A stretch of DNA of 48,995 nt. Source: Reticulitermes lucifugus (Eukaryota; Arthropoda; Insecta; Blattodea; Rhinotermitidae). The stretch covers positions 38,393 to 87,387 of the forward strand of contig JAKCWW010000656.1 in the NCBI GenBank assembly GCA_026260175.1, in the 5' to 3' direction. The position numbers and the translations under genes were made by a program. Under the pieces are notes generated by a model. That model made no database searches, had not been told where the DNA came from, and was given only the letters and a program-made list of their open reading frames with translations. Numbering within the stretch: the first letter of the stretch is position 1; each line of letters opens with the position of its first letter. This document shows, piece after piece, positions 1 through 9,589 of this stretch.

Positions 1-783
1 TATGAATTGTAATGCAAGAAGGAGCTCAGCCAACATATTTCCGCGAGCCGCACATTATATGTCCAAGAGCCGCATGTGGCTTGTGAGCCACCGTTTGGCC
101 ATCCCTGATTTATAAGAATAATCAGGCATATGGAAGGCATAAGAAATAATTATTTTGATGCCTGTATCACTTCTGTTTCTCACCTATACCATAAGACAGT
201 TTTGGATCCTTGACATGAATGAAGTGTAACAAGATCATACAAGTAGGCGTTTGTTTTGAATGACATATTGGCCTATGCCAATAACAAACCAGTGGTCTGT
301 GTAAGTTTTTAGGTTTTTACAGTGCTGGAGATGAGTTGACACTGTTTGGTTTACACGCAGCATATTGAATGCCAGCTGAGTATAAATGAAGGGACATGTG
401 TGCTAATTCACATTTAAAAATAAATCATTTTAGCCATGATTTCAGTGTCTTGTAAGCCAAAGAGCTAGTGTATCTAATTATAAAATTTATTTGATGTTAA
501 AACTGTTACATTTGGTTAGGGTGATGTTAAATTAATTTGACTTAACCTAATATAAGTAGGAAGAACATTCTTGCATCAAAACTATGCTGAATGTGGTGTG
601 ATTGTGGACCAAAACTGTATTCTCCCCTTTTACAGATTTTACTAGCAACAGTATCTGTTAGTATCTAAGGACAACTGTCGTCAAGTGGTCTCTTGTAGTG
701 TAAGGTTGTGTACAGCAGCTTGAAGGGCAGACTCTCAATTGTGAATCTGGATGTGAATGCAGGTCCAAATAATCTAGGATCAA
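1..783. other. probable intron of the KIAA0513 orthologue, no exon recognised
   Basis: AT-rich sequence without a convincing coding exon on either strand. If the KIAA0513 gene model is right, this is intron upstream of the exon at 1553. Confidence 0.4.
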
Positions 784-1235
784 GTGGTCAGTTAAACTGC
801 AGTTTGTAACAACCAAATAAATACAAGTGTATGGTGTGACCTAGTGGCATGTACCATCGTTGCACCAGATCTGAACCAGTGCATTGATTTGACTGAATAA
901 ATGGATGATGCATTGAGATACAGCTTAAGTTGTCACAAAAATGAAGATAAGATCTTCCCTCTTCTGGGATGTTACGCAGTGTAGATTGGTAGTTATTACT
1001 GATCTTTTGGGACAACCGGTCGTTCCCAACTTCAAGGGTCAAGCAGTCCAAGAAGACTTCTTGACCTGCTTGACCCTTGAAGGTGGGACTGATAGGTTGT
1101 CCAGAAATGTTTGTAGCTAACTACCAATCTACAATGCATAACATCCCAGAAGAGCGAAGATCTCATTTACACTGTGGTGGAAGCCTGGAATCATGCAAGA
1201 AGCAAGATCGTCTGGGTTATGATACTGTTTAGTGT
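784..1235. repeat. head-to-head inverted pair of a dispersed repeat (family A)
   Basis: The - strand of 784-1051 and the + strand of about 1060-1235 are copies of one repeat meeting near 1050. Both read GACTGCTTGACCCTTGAAG-like sequence, followed by a sequence that translates as NYQSTLRNIPEE. A third copy lies at 39590-39745 (+). It is intronic in the KIAA0513 model. The class of element is unknown to me; I recognise it only as a frequent insect repeat. Confidence 0.7.
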
Positions 1236-1350
1236 GGTAGATTGTTACCTTATGAGGAATTTACTTCTACCCTGAAAATGGAGGCTGCACATTCATCTAA
1301 AATGTGGGTAATTACTTACCTGACTACATGGCATTGTAACCCAGAAGACT
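1236..1350 (+). repeat. fragment of a related dispersed repeat
   Basis: The stretch containing ..accctgaaaatggaggctgc.. and ..cccagaagactgcaagct.. resembles the repeats at 1985-2180 and 34165-34300, which share a gaggatgg-type core and an ..aacgt.ggcaact.. motif. It is degraded and assigned by eye. Confidence 0.45.
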
Positions 1351-1552
1351 GCAAGCTAGGTGATTATAACATCCTTTACACTTCTCTGCATTAGTGTCAT
1401 GGAAAATCCTAACTTTATTCATACTGCTGCTTCACCCACATTCTTTCTCTTATTCTCCATACAGCAGTATTTCTACAGCTGCAGCATGTCCATTTCTGTG
1501 CATAGAAATAAATGGTTGTCTCTAATACACATAAAAAATTGCATGCTTACAG

Positions 1553-1778
1553 TGGATGTGCCAGGCTGTGAGCCATATAAGGAATACTTGTACACATACC
1601 TGAAAGACCAAACCATATGGCACAGCTTGCGCTTCTGGAATGCAGCTTTCTTTGATGCACTGCAGTGTGAACGGGTTCACAGACCTGTTGTAACACGTGA
1701 AGACATTCAACACAACAGCCTAGAGGCCATTACTGATGAGAAGCAATACCAAGAAAATATCACATTTGGTCAGTTAGG
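1553..1778 (+). CDS. KIAA0513: KIAA0513 exon (antepenultimate of the gene model's visible part)
   Basis: The acceptor is ..gcatgcttacag at 1541-1552 and the donor is GTAAGG at 1779. The exon begins with two bases that complete a codon from an unseen upstream exon. It carries [13 protein letters not shown], the aromatic block [20 protein letters not shown] and, at its end, NITFGQLG. The open frame runs left past the acceptor to 1360, but that part is intron and does not resemble the family. Confidence 0.9.
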
Positions 1779-2793
1779 GTAAGGTTATGTAAATGCTACA
1801 CCATTTATTAAAAGATTGTTGGTTAGTTGATTCAGGAATATTGGTTTGTATAAGGTTTTTGTAATCTTGTCACTTGTGAATTACCAAGAAACTTCTGAAA
1901 TTACGTCTGCAAGACAGTAATGTAATATATTTTTGTGAACATTTTAAACACTTCTGCTGTCCAATGATGAGAAAGTAAGTTGTGAGACATGAGGTTCTCA
2001 CAGCAGTGTTCATGAAGATTCAAGTCTTCTTGGATGTTACACTTTGTCGACTGGTAAATAGTTGCCAACGTTTTGGGGGAGTGTGCTGCCCCCATCTTCA
2101 GGGTCGTAACTGCTAGACCATGAAGATGGATGTAGCATGCTTCCCCATAGTGCCTCTGTTTTCCAATCAGCGTGGCATAACGTCCAAGAAGACTGATAAT
2201 TTTGAGAAAGTAAATTGTTTTCACTGTCAGGTTCTGAACAGTTGGTAATGTTCAAATAGCATGAAAATCTGAAACATTGACAGCAATTTAATTTCTGGAC
2301 ATATTGGAATGATTTTAGTTGCAATATTTGTAGAAAATTTATGAATGTTAATATAAAATTTATATACTGTGTTCTGTTCACAGGACATTCACATGCAACA
2401 TGCATGCATTTGGTCTCAGCAGGGAACTGTGTGCAGAGTTCCTGAGAAAGCAGTGCATTATTGCCAATTTAAGAGAAGGTCAGCCAAATTATGTAATTTT
2501 CTTTCAGCTGTTTGTATATTCAGAAATGTCATTAGAGCTTCTGTAATTGCAGTATGACCAGGAAAATGTATAAAAATATTTGTTGAAAGCTTGTGATGTT
2601 AGATAAAATAAGGTTCCTTCAGATTTGTGTAAATGTGGCATTCACAGGTACTTGGTAAATCTTATAAAACTGCAGCTTTCTAAACATAATTATATGTGGA
2701 TTAAAAGCTATCATTAATTGTGTTTCAGATCAAGAAAAAATGTTGAAAGACAATGTAGAACGGATGTACAGGGAAACAGATCCATGGCGATAA
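1553..2793 (+). CDS. KIAA0513: KIAA0513 orthologue, last three coding exons (5' part outside window)
   Basis: The join 1553-1778, 2384-2478, 2729-2793 gives the C-terminal part of a protein that I recognise as the KIAA0513 family. It carries the signature [20 protein letters not shown], then NITFGQLG, then a short C-terminal segment ending at TAA (2791-2793). Human KIAA0513 has the same order: an [20 protein letters not shown] block, [16 protein letters not shown], then a short helical tail. The splice phases fit: GG|G rebuilds the glycine of QLG-T across the first intron, and G|AT joins the last two exons. In mammals the protein is cytoplasmic, brain-enriched and reported to bind cytoskeletal and apoptosis regulators such as KIBRA and HAX1; its biochemical activity is not established. 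Upstream exons were not found in 1-1552, so the gene starts left of the window. It runs convergently with Pss. Confidence 0.9.
1985..2180 (-). repeat. dispersed repeat copy inside a KIAA0513 intron
   Basis: On the - strand it reads CCTGAAGATGGGGGCAGCAC, then a run of C, then AAAACGTTGGCAACTA. It belongs with the copies at 1236, 32148 and 34165. It lies wholly in the intron 1779-2383. Confidence 0.6.
2384..2478 (+). CDS. KIAA0513: KIAA0513 penultimate exon
   Basis: The acceptor ttctgttcacag ends at 2383 and the donor is GTCAGC at 2479 (GT followed by a weak consensus). The first base completes the glycine of QLG; then [16 protein letters not shown] and [14 protein letters not shown] follow, matching the human TFTHNMLAFGLNKKLC and FLKKQAVIGNLDE segments position for position. 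The open frame continues past the donor to 2557, but without any similarity to the family. Confidence 0.9.
2729..2793 (+). CDS. KIAA0513: KIAA0513 terminal coding exon
   Basis: The acceptor tgtgtttcag ends at 2728. The exon completes an Asp codon, encodes [20 protein letters not shown] and stops at TAA 2791-2793. The family ends in a similar way (EEQYKLLSDHIEQM). The exon is only 65 nt and was identified by similarity and phase, not by length. Confidence 0.85.
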
Positions 2794-3680
2794 TTTATGG
2801 CTGTCCCACATACACACATAAATGAAAAGCATGAAATGGAAACTACATTACCTCACGAAAGGTTATGATTTGAATATTCAGCTGGGTGGTGGCTTTTACT
2901 ATGTATGGTTGAGCATTTCATACTAATAGTTTTTTTCAGTCTTTCAGAATTCAGTATAATATATAAAATGTTTTCTTATATTTATATGCATAGTTCTTTA
3001 TGTATTCTTCAAACCACATTATTGTTCTGGGGTAATCTGCATGTACCATTTGCACACACTGGGGTATATGAAATGCTCATTTCATATTTGGACCTGTGAG
3101 GAGAGTCAAATAACAACAGTCATTGATTTATCTTAAGTCATGTACTTACATATGGTACTTCCATTGACAATGACAGCCCATGCTGTTCTCTTCTGTCACG
3201 GCCACTGGGAAATGAAGTTTTGTTTAGGACTTGCATATCAGACTGAAACACTCATATTATTATGTAATTTCAGTTATCTCATTCATGTTTCACATATACA
3301 TTAAATTTGTCATGCCTCATTAACTTAAAAGGACACAAAGTCAACACTACATACTTATGCTTCTATGGACAGACTGTTTTACGTGATCATGAGCGATTTC
3401 CTGATGTCAGGGCGGACTTCTTCCAAATAATTTATGACTGAATATAATCTTTTTTGTTTTCATTTGCATTTATTCAAGAAACTGCTAAAATTACACCAGA
3501 AGTAGTGTAAAACTGAATAATCTTTTTCACTGAGAGTACTAAACCTTTGGCACCCAACATCAGGTATACCCATCATGCAATGTGATGCTCAAAATGCCAA
3601 ACATCAGGTTAAGGCAGTGAGATTTAATGGCCTTCCTTAAGCAGATCTTCTGCAGCTTTATTGTGAAATGTTTCGTAACA
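2794..3680 (+). other. probable 3' UTR and downstream DNA of the KIAA0513 orthologue
   Basis: There is no gene here. An ATTAAA hexamer at 3300-3305 is the first plausible poly(A) signal after the stop codon, about 510 nt downstream. The 3' end is therefore a guess, and the rest of the stretch up to the repeat at 3686 shows nothing I recognise. Confidence 0.3.
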
Positions 3681-3685
3681 TCGTA

Positions 3686-3866
3686 AGTTTTTACGGTGGG
3701 GAGTTGTTAGCTCCTCACCCAACCCTCAAGCTGGAGGACCACCCCTTGTCAGCTGTCTGCGACTGCTTATTCAATATATTTGCAGCTGCCCTCCATATCT
3801 GTAGGCCATTCCTCCATCTGCAATCTGAGGGCACGCCATGCTTTGGTTACAGGGACCCGTTATGAT
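3686..3866 (+). repeat. dispersed repeat fragment (LLAPHPTLKLEDHPLS type)
   Basis: The + frame translates as GGELLAPHPTLKLEDHPLSA, followed by DCLFNIFAA. I recognise this peptide as a very common spurious translation of a repeat in cockroach and termite genomes. It ends exactly where the RTE fragment begins, so it may be a target of that insertion or part of a composite repeat. Confidence 0.6.
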
Positions 3867-5005
3867 TCAGTTAGGAGGGAGGTCTTGTGTAAAATTCTGA
3901 GTTTGGTATCCCTATGAAACTAGTAAGGCTAATAAGAATGTGTCAAAATGAAACCCATAACAGAGTCCGGGTAGGCAAACGTTTGTCTGACACATTTCCT
4001 ATTAAGAATGGTTTGAAACAAGGAGATGCTTTATCGCCATTTCTTTTCAACTTTCCTTTAGAATATGCCATTTGGAAAGTTCAGGCAAACCAGGAGGGCT
4101 TGAAATTAAATGGTACACACCAACTACCGGTTTATGCTGATGATGTTAATATATTGGGTGGAAGCATGTATACTATAAAGAAAAACACAGAAGCTTTATT
4201 AGTCACTAGTAAGGAGATTGGTCTAAAAGTAAATGCTCAGAAAACTGAGTATATGATAATGTCTTGAGACCAGCATACAGGACAAAATCACAACACAAAG
4301 ATGGGTAAAGAATCCTTTGAAAGGGTGGAACAGTTGAGATATTTGGTAACAACCCCAACAAATAAAAATTCCATTCATGAAGAAGTTACAAGTAGATTGA
4401 AGTCGGGGAATGCTCGATATCTTTCAGTGCAGAATCTTTTGTCTTCAGTTTGCTGTTCCAAAAATATCAAGATACACAGAACTGTAATTTTGCCTGTTGT
4501 TTTGTATGAGTTGGAAGCTTGGTCTGTCACATTGACGGAAGAACATAGGCTGACAGTATTTGAGAATAGGGTGCTTAGAAAGGTATTTTGGCCTAAGAGG
4601 GATGAGGTAACTGAGGAGTGGAGAAGACTATGTAATGAGGAGCTTCATGACCTGTACTCCTCACCAAATATTATTTGGGTGATCAAATCAAGAAGAATGA
4701 GATAGGCAGGGTATGGGGCAAGTATGGGAGACAGGAGAGGTGCATACAGGGTCTTGGTGGGGAGACCTGAGGGAAAGAGACTTACTTGGAAGACTTATGC
4801 ATAGATGGGAGGATAATAAAATGGATCTTCAGGAAGTGGGATGGGGAGGCATGGTCTGAATTGATCTGGCTCAGGATAGGGACAGGTGGTGGGCGCTTGT
4901 GAATGTGATGATGAACCTTCAGGTTCCATAAAATGTGGGGAATCCTTTCACTAGCTGAGGACCTGTTAGCTTTTCAAGGACTCTGATCCATGGAGTTCAA
5001 TAGTT
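3863..5005 (+). pseudogene. 5'-truncated RTE-clade LINE: reverse transcriptase and 3' end
   Basis: Fragment of an RTE-like non-LTR retrotransposon. It keeps the RT palm: [15 protein letters not shown], then [13 protein letters not shown] with the catalytic YADD, then thumb/connection sequence ERVEQLRYL, ILPVVLYELEAWS, EEHRLTVFENRVLRKVFWP, and the tail RVLVGRPEGKR. The 3' end is near ..ccatggagttcaatagttag. Breaks: a frameshift near 3899, an in-frame TGA at 4265-4267 and TAG at 4703-4705. The endonuclease domain and the N-terminal half of RT are missing. It is non-functional. Confidence 0.85.
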
Positions 5006-8000
5006 AGCTTCTGCAGCTCCCACCATTCATTTAATCCTGGTGCCAAAGGACTAATAATGTTGCTATTAATGGAGGAAAATTACTACAATTATAATTTGTA
5101 TAGGATGATTTGTACAGGAAATTGGCAAGGGAATAATGCCTTTGTTTCATGAAACAAGCAACACCCAAGAAAATAATCTGAATACTCAGACACATAATGA
5201 TCTGTATTACATGGAATACGGCCAACTGAATTGTTGATATGGAATACAGTTTAACTAAATATCAGTTGTACAATGATTTTATGAATTTCTTACTACCATA
5301 TGCAGTTGTGAACTTGAAATTGTTTTCATTTGACTCCCACTCAGACTTTTGTTCAGGGTGGTGGTACCTTAGTAGTAGCATATTAAAGACTGACATACCT
5401 TGTGTTTATAACATGAAGTAAGGATATTTGATTGAACCTTAAATACTTTCCCCAGACTGAAACCCTAAATCAATCCACTTGTGTTTGATAAAAGAATGAA
5501 ACAAGATATGTGATAACACTAGACATTTTGTATTGGATTTTCTTAATCTGTTATGGCATTTACAGTATGACTTCCTACAGAAATGGGTTTGCAACTTTGA
5601 TGGAAATTAAGGTCAAGTTACAAAAGAGAAACTTATCATTTAGTTTGGTAAATTTTATTGAACACATAAAATCTTTAACAAACATGCAGCACATTAACAT
5701 AACTCCTCTGCAGAATTAATCTGTATATTCAAGGAAAACGTTGAAGCAAAATTGTAAAGATAGAATATGACACTGATTCAACCAATTTGTTGCTTGATTA
5801 GTTTTCATATACTTACTACTAGTGAAAGGTAAATCAAACAAGACACTTCCAGAGTGAAATTGAAGTACTTTCATGTTTGTTTTAAGCAACTAGAGATGGG
5901 AAACTGACTTGAAGACTTTTCATCATATCTCTGTAGCCTCATTCCTCGGTGTGTTTCTGGATACAAATGTTACAGTATCCAAGCAAATAAATGAAATTAA
6001 TAGACTGTACCATGCTTACTTTCAGCCTCTCTTGCCAGCAGAAATCAGTAACTTGATATGCTGTTTTCATGGCAGTGAAGATTCCTATTGTGGTGTTCCA
6101 GGTTAGGACACCATGTATGGTAGTCTGGTGGGTGGGTGGGTGCCTGATTAATGACTGTTCATTGCTCTCACAAAGCCATGAGAGCAGGTGACTATGACTG
6201 TATTTTTCAATTTTAATAGTAGTATTTTCTTTCTTCAATGATTGAAGTATTTTTATTTAAATCTGCAATTCAGAAGAGTCATTCCAGCTCAATGTAATAG
6301 TTTTTCATTGTCATCTGAAAATCTGGTTTAACACTCTGAAGCATTAGTGTTGACAGTATTATATAACAATGTATGATTCAGTAACATAAGACAGTTGGAC
6401 AGGCAGCATGGAAGTGAGATGCAGTCCCATCTCTAATTGCAGTTCTGACTTTAAAAGAGAACACATTTATTTAGAAATGGCAGACAACAGCCATAAAGAT
6501 GTTACACTACACCTAATAGCATGACTGCTTTTGCATGCCACATATAGAAATTAAATTGAAAATTACATTCTTTTTAAATCATGTCAAAACTGTTTCATGA
6601 GATTTTTAAATGTTTGCACTGAAGTTTGGTCATTATTAAATAGACCTTTTATCCATTCATGATGTTTATCAAACTCCAATAGTGGACCTTGAAAGAAAGA
6701 TTAAAGATTCAAGTTTCTTCACATTATTTAAAGTATGACTAGATATGAGCTGCTTCTTGCTACAGCTGCAGTTCTGTTTTCATCCAATAACTGTTGGCAC
6801 TGTTTCCATCCGCATAACTCTCATTCTCTGGTAGACTTAATTAATATGTATTTTAATAGGTTATGCTAATATAGTACAGTATTTGCATAATGACAACAGA
6901 CTGTGGTTGATATCACATAATACAAAAGAAAACTTCATGAAGATTTTACTGAAGTGCAGTATTTACTCAGGTGGTTTTATTAAGTTTGGGCAGTGAACAA
7001 AAAATGTCCGTGTCAGAGTGAAAGAAAAACTATTCGATGCTCAAACAATACATTAATATAACATAGATATGGAAGTGGTTAAGTTCAGCATTACAGTGCT
7101 ACATTAAGTGAAGCCCCTGTTATCTTCATAACACTGAAATACTGTTTACTGTATTTAAAACAATTCAAATATCTTTTTAGCAAGACATGATATGTAGGTG
7201 GAACTGACAGGTTATAGCATAGAAGTAAAAATTCGTGAAGAGATTATACGATTGATGAACAATGAATAGTTCTGCCACACATTCACATGCGCCTGAAATT
7301 TCAAGACTGTACTTTATTTTAAGAAATTATTAAAAGAAGAATCCTATAAAGTAATTCAGAAATGACAATGTTGTTATTATTGCTCCATTCTGTTGTTCAT
7401 TTATCACCAATCTAAAATCAAAACATGACTGCACACTTCTAGTTTGTGCACGCTTGAAACAGTGGAACCACAGTAACTTGTACAACCAAGTTTCAACATA
7501 TATTTATGGTTGGATAGGGAGTTACATTAGTATCTTTTCAAAATTCAAAGACTGCTGTCAGCAGAGGTTACATAACAGAATTCATGAGATTCTGTAGCTT
7601 TTGACATTGCTACTATTGCACTCTGAGAATTGCATTCATTATGCATTACTTAAATTCTGATACTAAACATTTGGCTTCTGGATTGACACCTGTGAAGTGT
7701 GATAAGTACTGTATATCACTAGGATGCCACGGTGCTATAGCAATAACATTATCACAAGACAAACAGCTGGTAAGACAAAACCATGGCATAATACAAATGT
7801 GGATATGTCTTTTACTTAACACAGAGGACTGAGACATGACATTTAAATTCAAGTGATAATAACATTTCAGAAACCATGTGCACATTCCTCCTCTTACATG
7901 TAATCTGATACATTTGGCATCAGGAAACAAAAATTGTATCTTAGGAAATGATTCTAGCTATAAGAAATATCTGATTACCTGGAAAGACTTAACACTGCTC

Positions 8001-8085
8001 ACGGTTTACATACTGACCATTTGCTTTGTCCCTAAAAAAAACATGGTTCTGCAGTGAACTCCCTAAAAATATCACAGAGCATAAG
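5006..8085. other. intergenic DNA between the convergent genes
   Basis: About 3 kb of AT-rich sequence with only short open frames (up to 99 codons) lacking recognisable motifs. I see no RNA gene or intact element here. Confidence 0.4.
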
Positions 8086-8243
8086 TACCATATTTATCTG
8101 AATATGAGACAAAAACTTTTTTTCTAATTTATCGTCTGAAAAATGAGGGGCCACCTACAAACTTACACATGTTCTGTATGTGTATTTTCATGAAAACTGA
8201 AGACTAAGAATGGAGGCCGCCTTATATTCACGTAAATGTGGTA
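8086..8243. mobile_element. MITE with TA-flanked terminal inverted repeats
   Basis: The left end TACCATATTTATCTGAATAT and the reverse complement of the right end, TACCACATTTACGTGAATAT, match at most positions, and the element starts and ends at TA. At 158 bp it is non-autonomous. A TA target is typical of Tc1/mariner-type elements, and similar TACCATATTTA ends are common in animal MITEs. Confidence 0.7.
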
Positions 8244-9397
8244 TACACCCAAGCACAGTTTCACAACATATGCTATCACTTTGTACCTCTGAACAAAATA
8301 TAAGATCCAGCTTGTTAGAATGACTCAGCATCACCATTGTGAAATGTCACGGTCCTCCTTTTTATGTCCTTACCTTTTGGCACATTACCACGCATGGCAC
8401 CTGAAGAACAAAAATGTGATACCAACATGTCCACTTAACAGATCCGAGATCAAACGAAATTCTAATAAAGTACAATGAAATCTCAATAATTATTTATTTA
8501 TACGTGAGGCAGAATAGTGAAATGGAAATCATACTAAAACTGACCTGTTAAAAATTACACCACTGAGGTTATGTTTAGTAAGTATATAATCTTGATTCTA
8601 ATACATGCCCTTGAAAGCGATTTTAGGATAACAGCCATCAAGACACTGGCATTCTTTTAACTTTGCTACACTTTAAATCAATGCATCATAATAGTTATGA
8701 ATTGAATGATATGCAAGAAATTCCCATAATGAACACAGTATTTTATACACAAATCTCTTCTCGCATTATTCACACTATAGAAGATCATGAGCTTGTAGAG
8801 TCACATGTTGAAATAACTGTAACTAATCAAAAAGCTTCAGTTACATATAATGAAATGACAAGTTACGTTATTTTTGGGGCCTAATGTTGACTTTTCTGTT
8901 TCAGCACTTTCAATTTCACACACAAAATGTACTCCCAAATTTCTTTACAAAAGTGTAACTCGAAATATTTCAATTTGTATGCAACACAAGCAAATCTGCA
9001 AAAGAGTTAAAAGTATTACAGTCCAATGTGGATACAGGAATTTGTCAATTTCCTCCCATTCATCTTTCTTTTAAATATTCCAGTAAGAACACAGAAAAAC
9101 ATAAGAAATTTAATACAATGTTATTTGCTTTTTCTTTTAGGAATCCACCTTAATTTCTCTCATAATTCCTGTAAGAATCTATTTCTATGCATCTTTATGT
9201 TCCTTACAATTCATACAGTGATGCTCACTGCTCATATTCTTACATAGTGTTTAGACATGGTGCCAAAGACCAACCTTAAACTACTGCCAACTCTGAAAAC
9301 ATAATAACTGGTTAATGTGCACAGAAAACTCTATGCCCATTCCTTTATGAAATATGTGCTATGTTTGAGTCATTACTGACCGATTTACCAGGTTTCA
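8244..9397 (-). other. probable Pss 3' UTR
   Basis: Downstream of the Pss stop on the - strand. Candidate poly(A) signals are ATTAAA at 9114-9109 (about 285 nt after the stop) and AATAAA at 8498-8493 (about 900 nt after it). No other gene is visible; short open frames here have no recognisable product. Confidence 0.35.
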
Positions 9398-9589
9398 CTA
9401 CTTCTTCATTTTAATGGAATTATGTCCCCTGCAACATATGAACTTCTGGTTATCTGTACCTGTTCCTTCAGAAAATCTAAGAAATGATTCTGTTGCTTCT
9501 TCTTTAGGATATAACTCTGTTCCTTGTTCTTTAATGCCAGTGTCAGGAGATTTGCAAGGGGATGATTCCCTTGACACGTCCTCCTCATT
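9398..9589 (-). CDS. Pss: Pss exon 7 (terminal exon, hydrophilic tail)
   Basis: A strong acceptor, TTGTTTTTTTTCAG, ends at 9590. The phase-0 frame encodes 63 residues, beginning [20 protein letters not shown] and rich in Glu, Lys and Ser, and stops at TAG 9400-9398. Human PSS1 also ends in a charged, poorly conserved cytoplasmic tail, so similarity cannot prove this exon; acceptor, phase and total length (469 against 473) support it. A GTACAG at 9459 could act as an alternative donor to a different C-terminus. Confidence 0.75.
   Translation of the reverse strand, partial: NEEDVSRESSPCKSPDTGIKEQGTELYPKEEATESFLRFSEGTGTDNQKFICCRGHNSIKMKK

Noticed and set aside
1360-1552. 5' part of the 140-codon open frame read as coding
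   Set aside because: A clear acceptor (ttacag) ends at 1552 and similarity to KIAA0513 begins right after it; the upstream part has no similarity.
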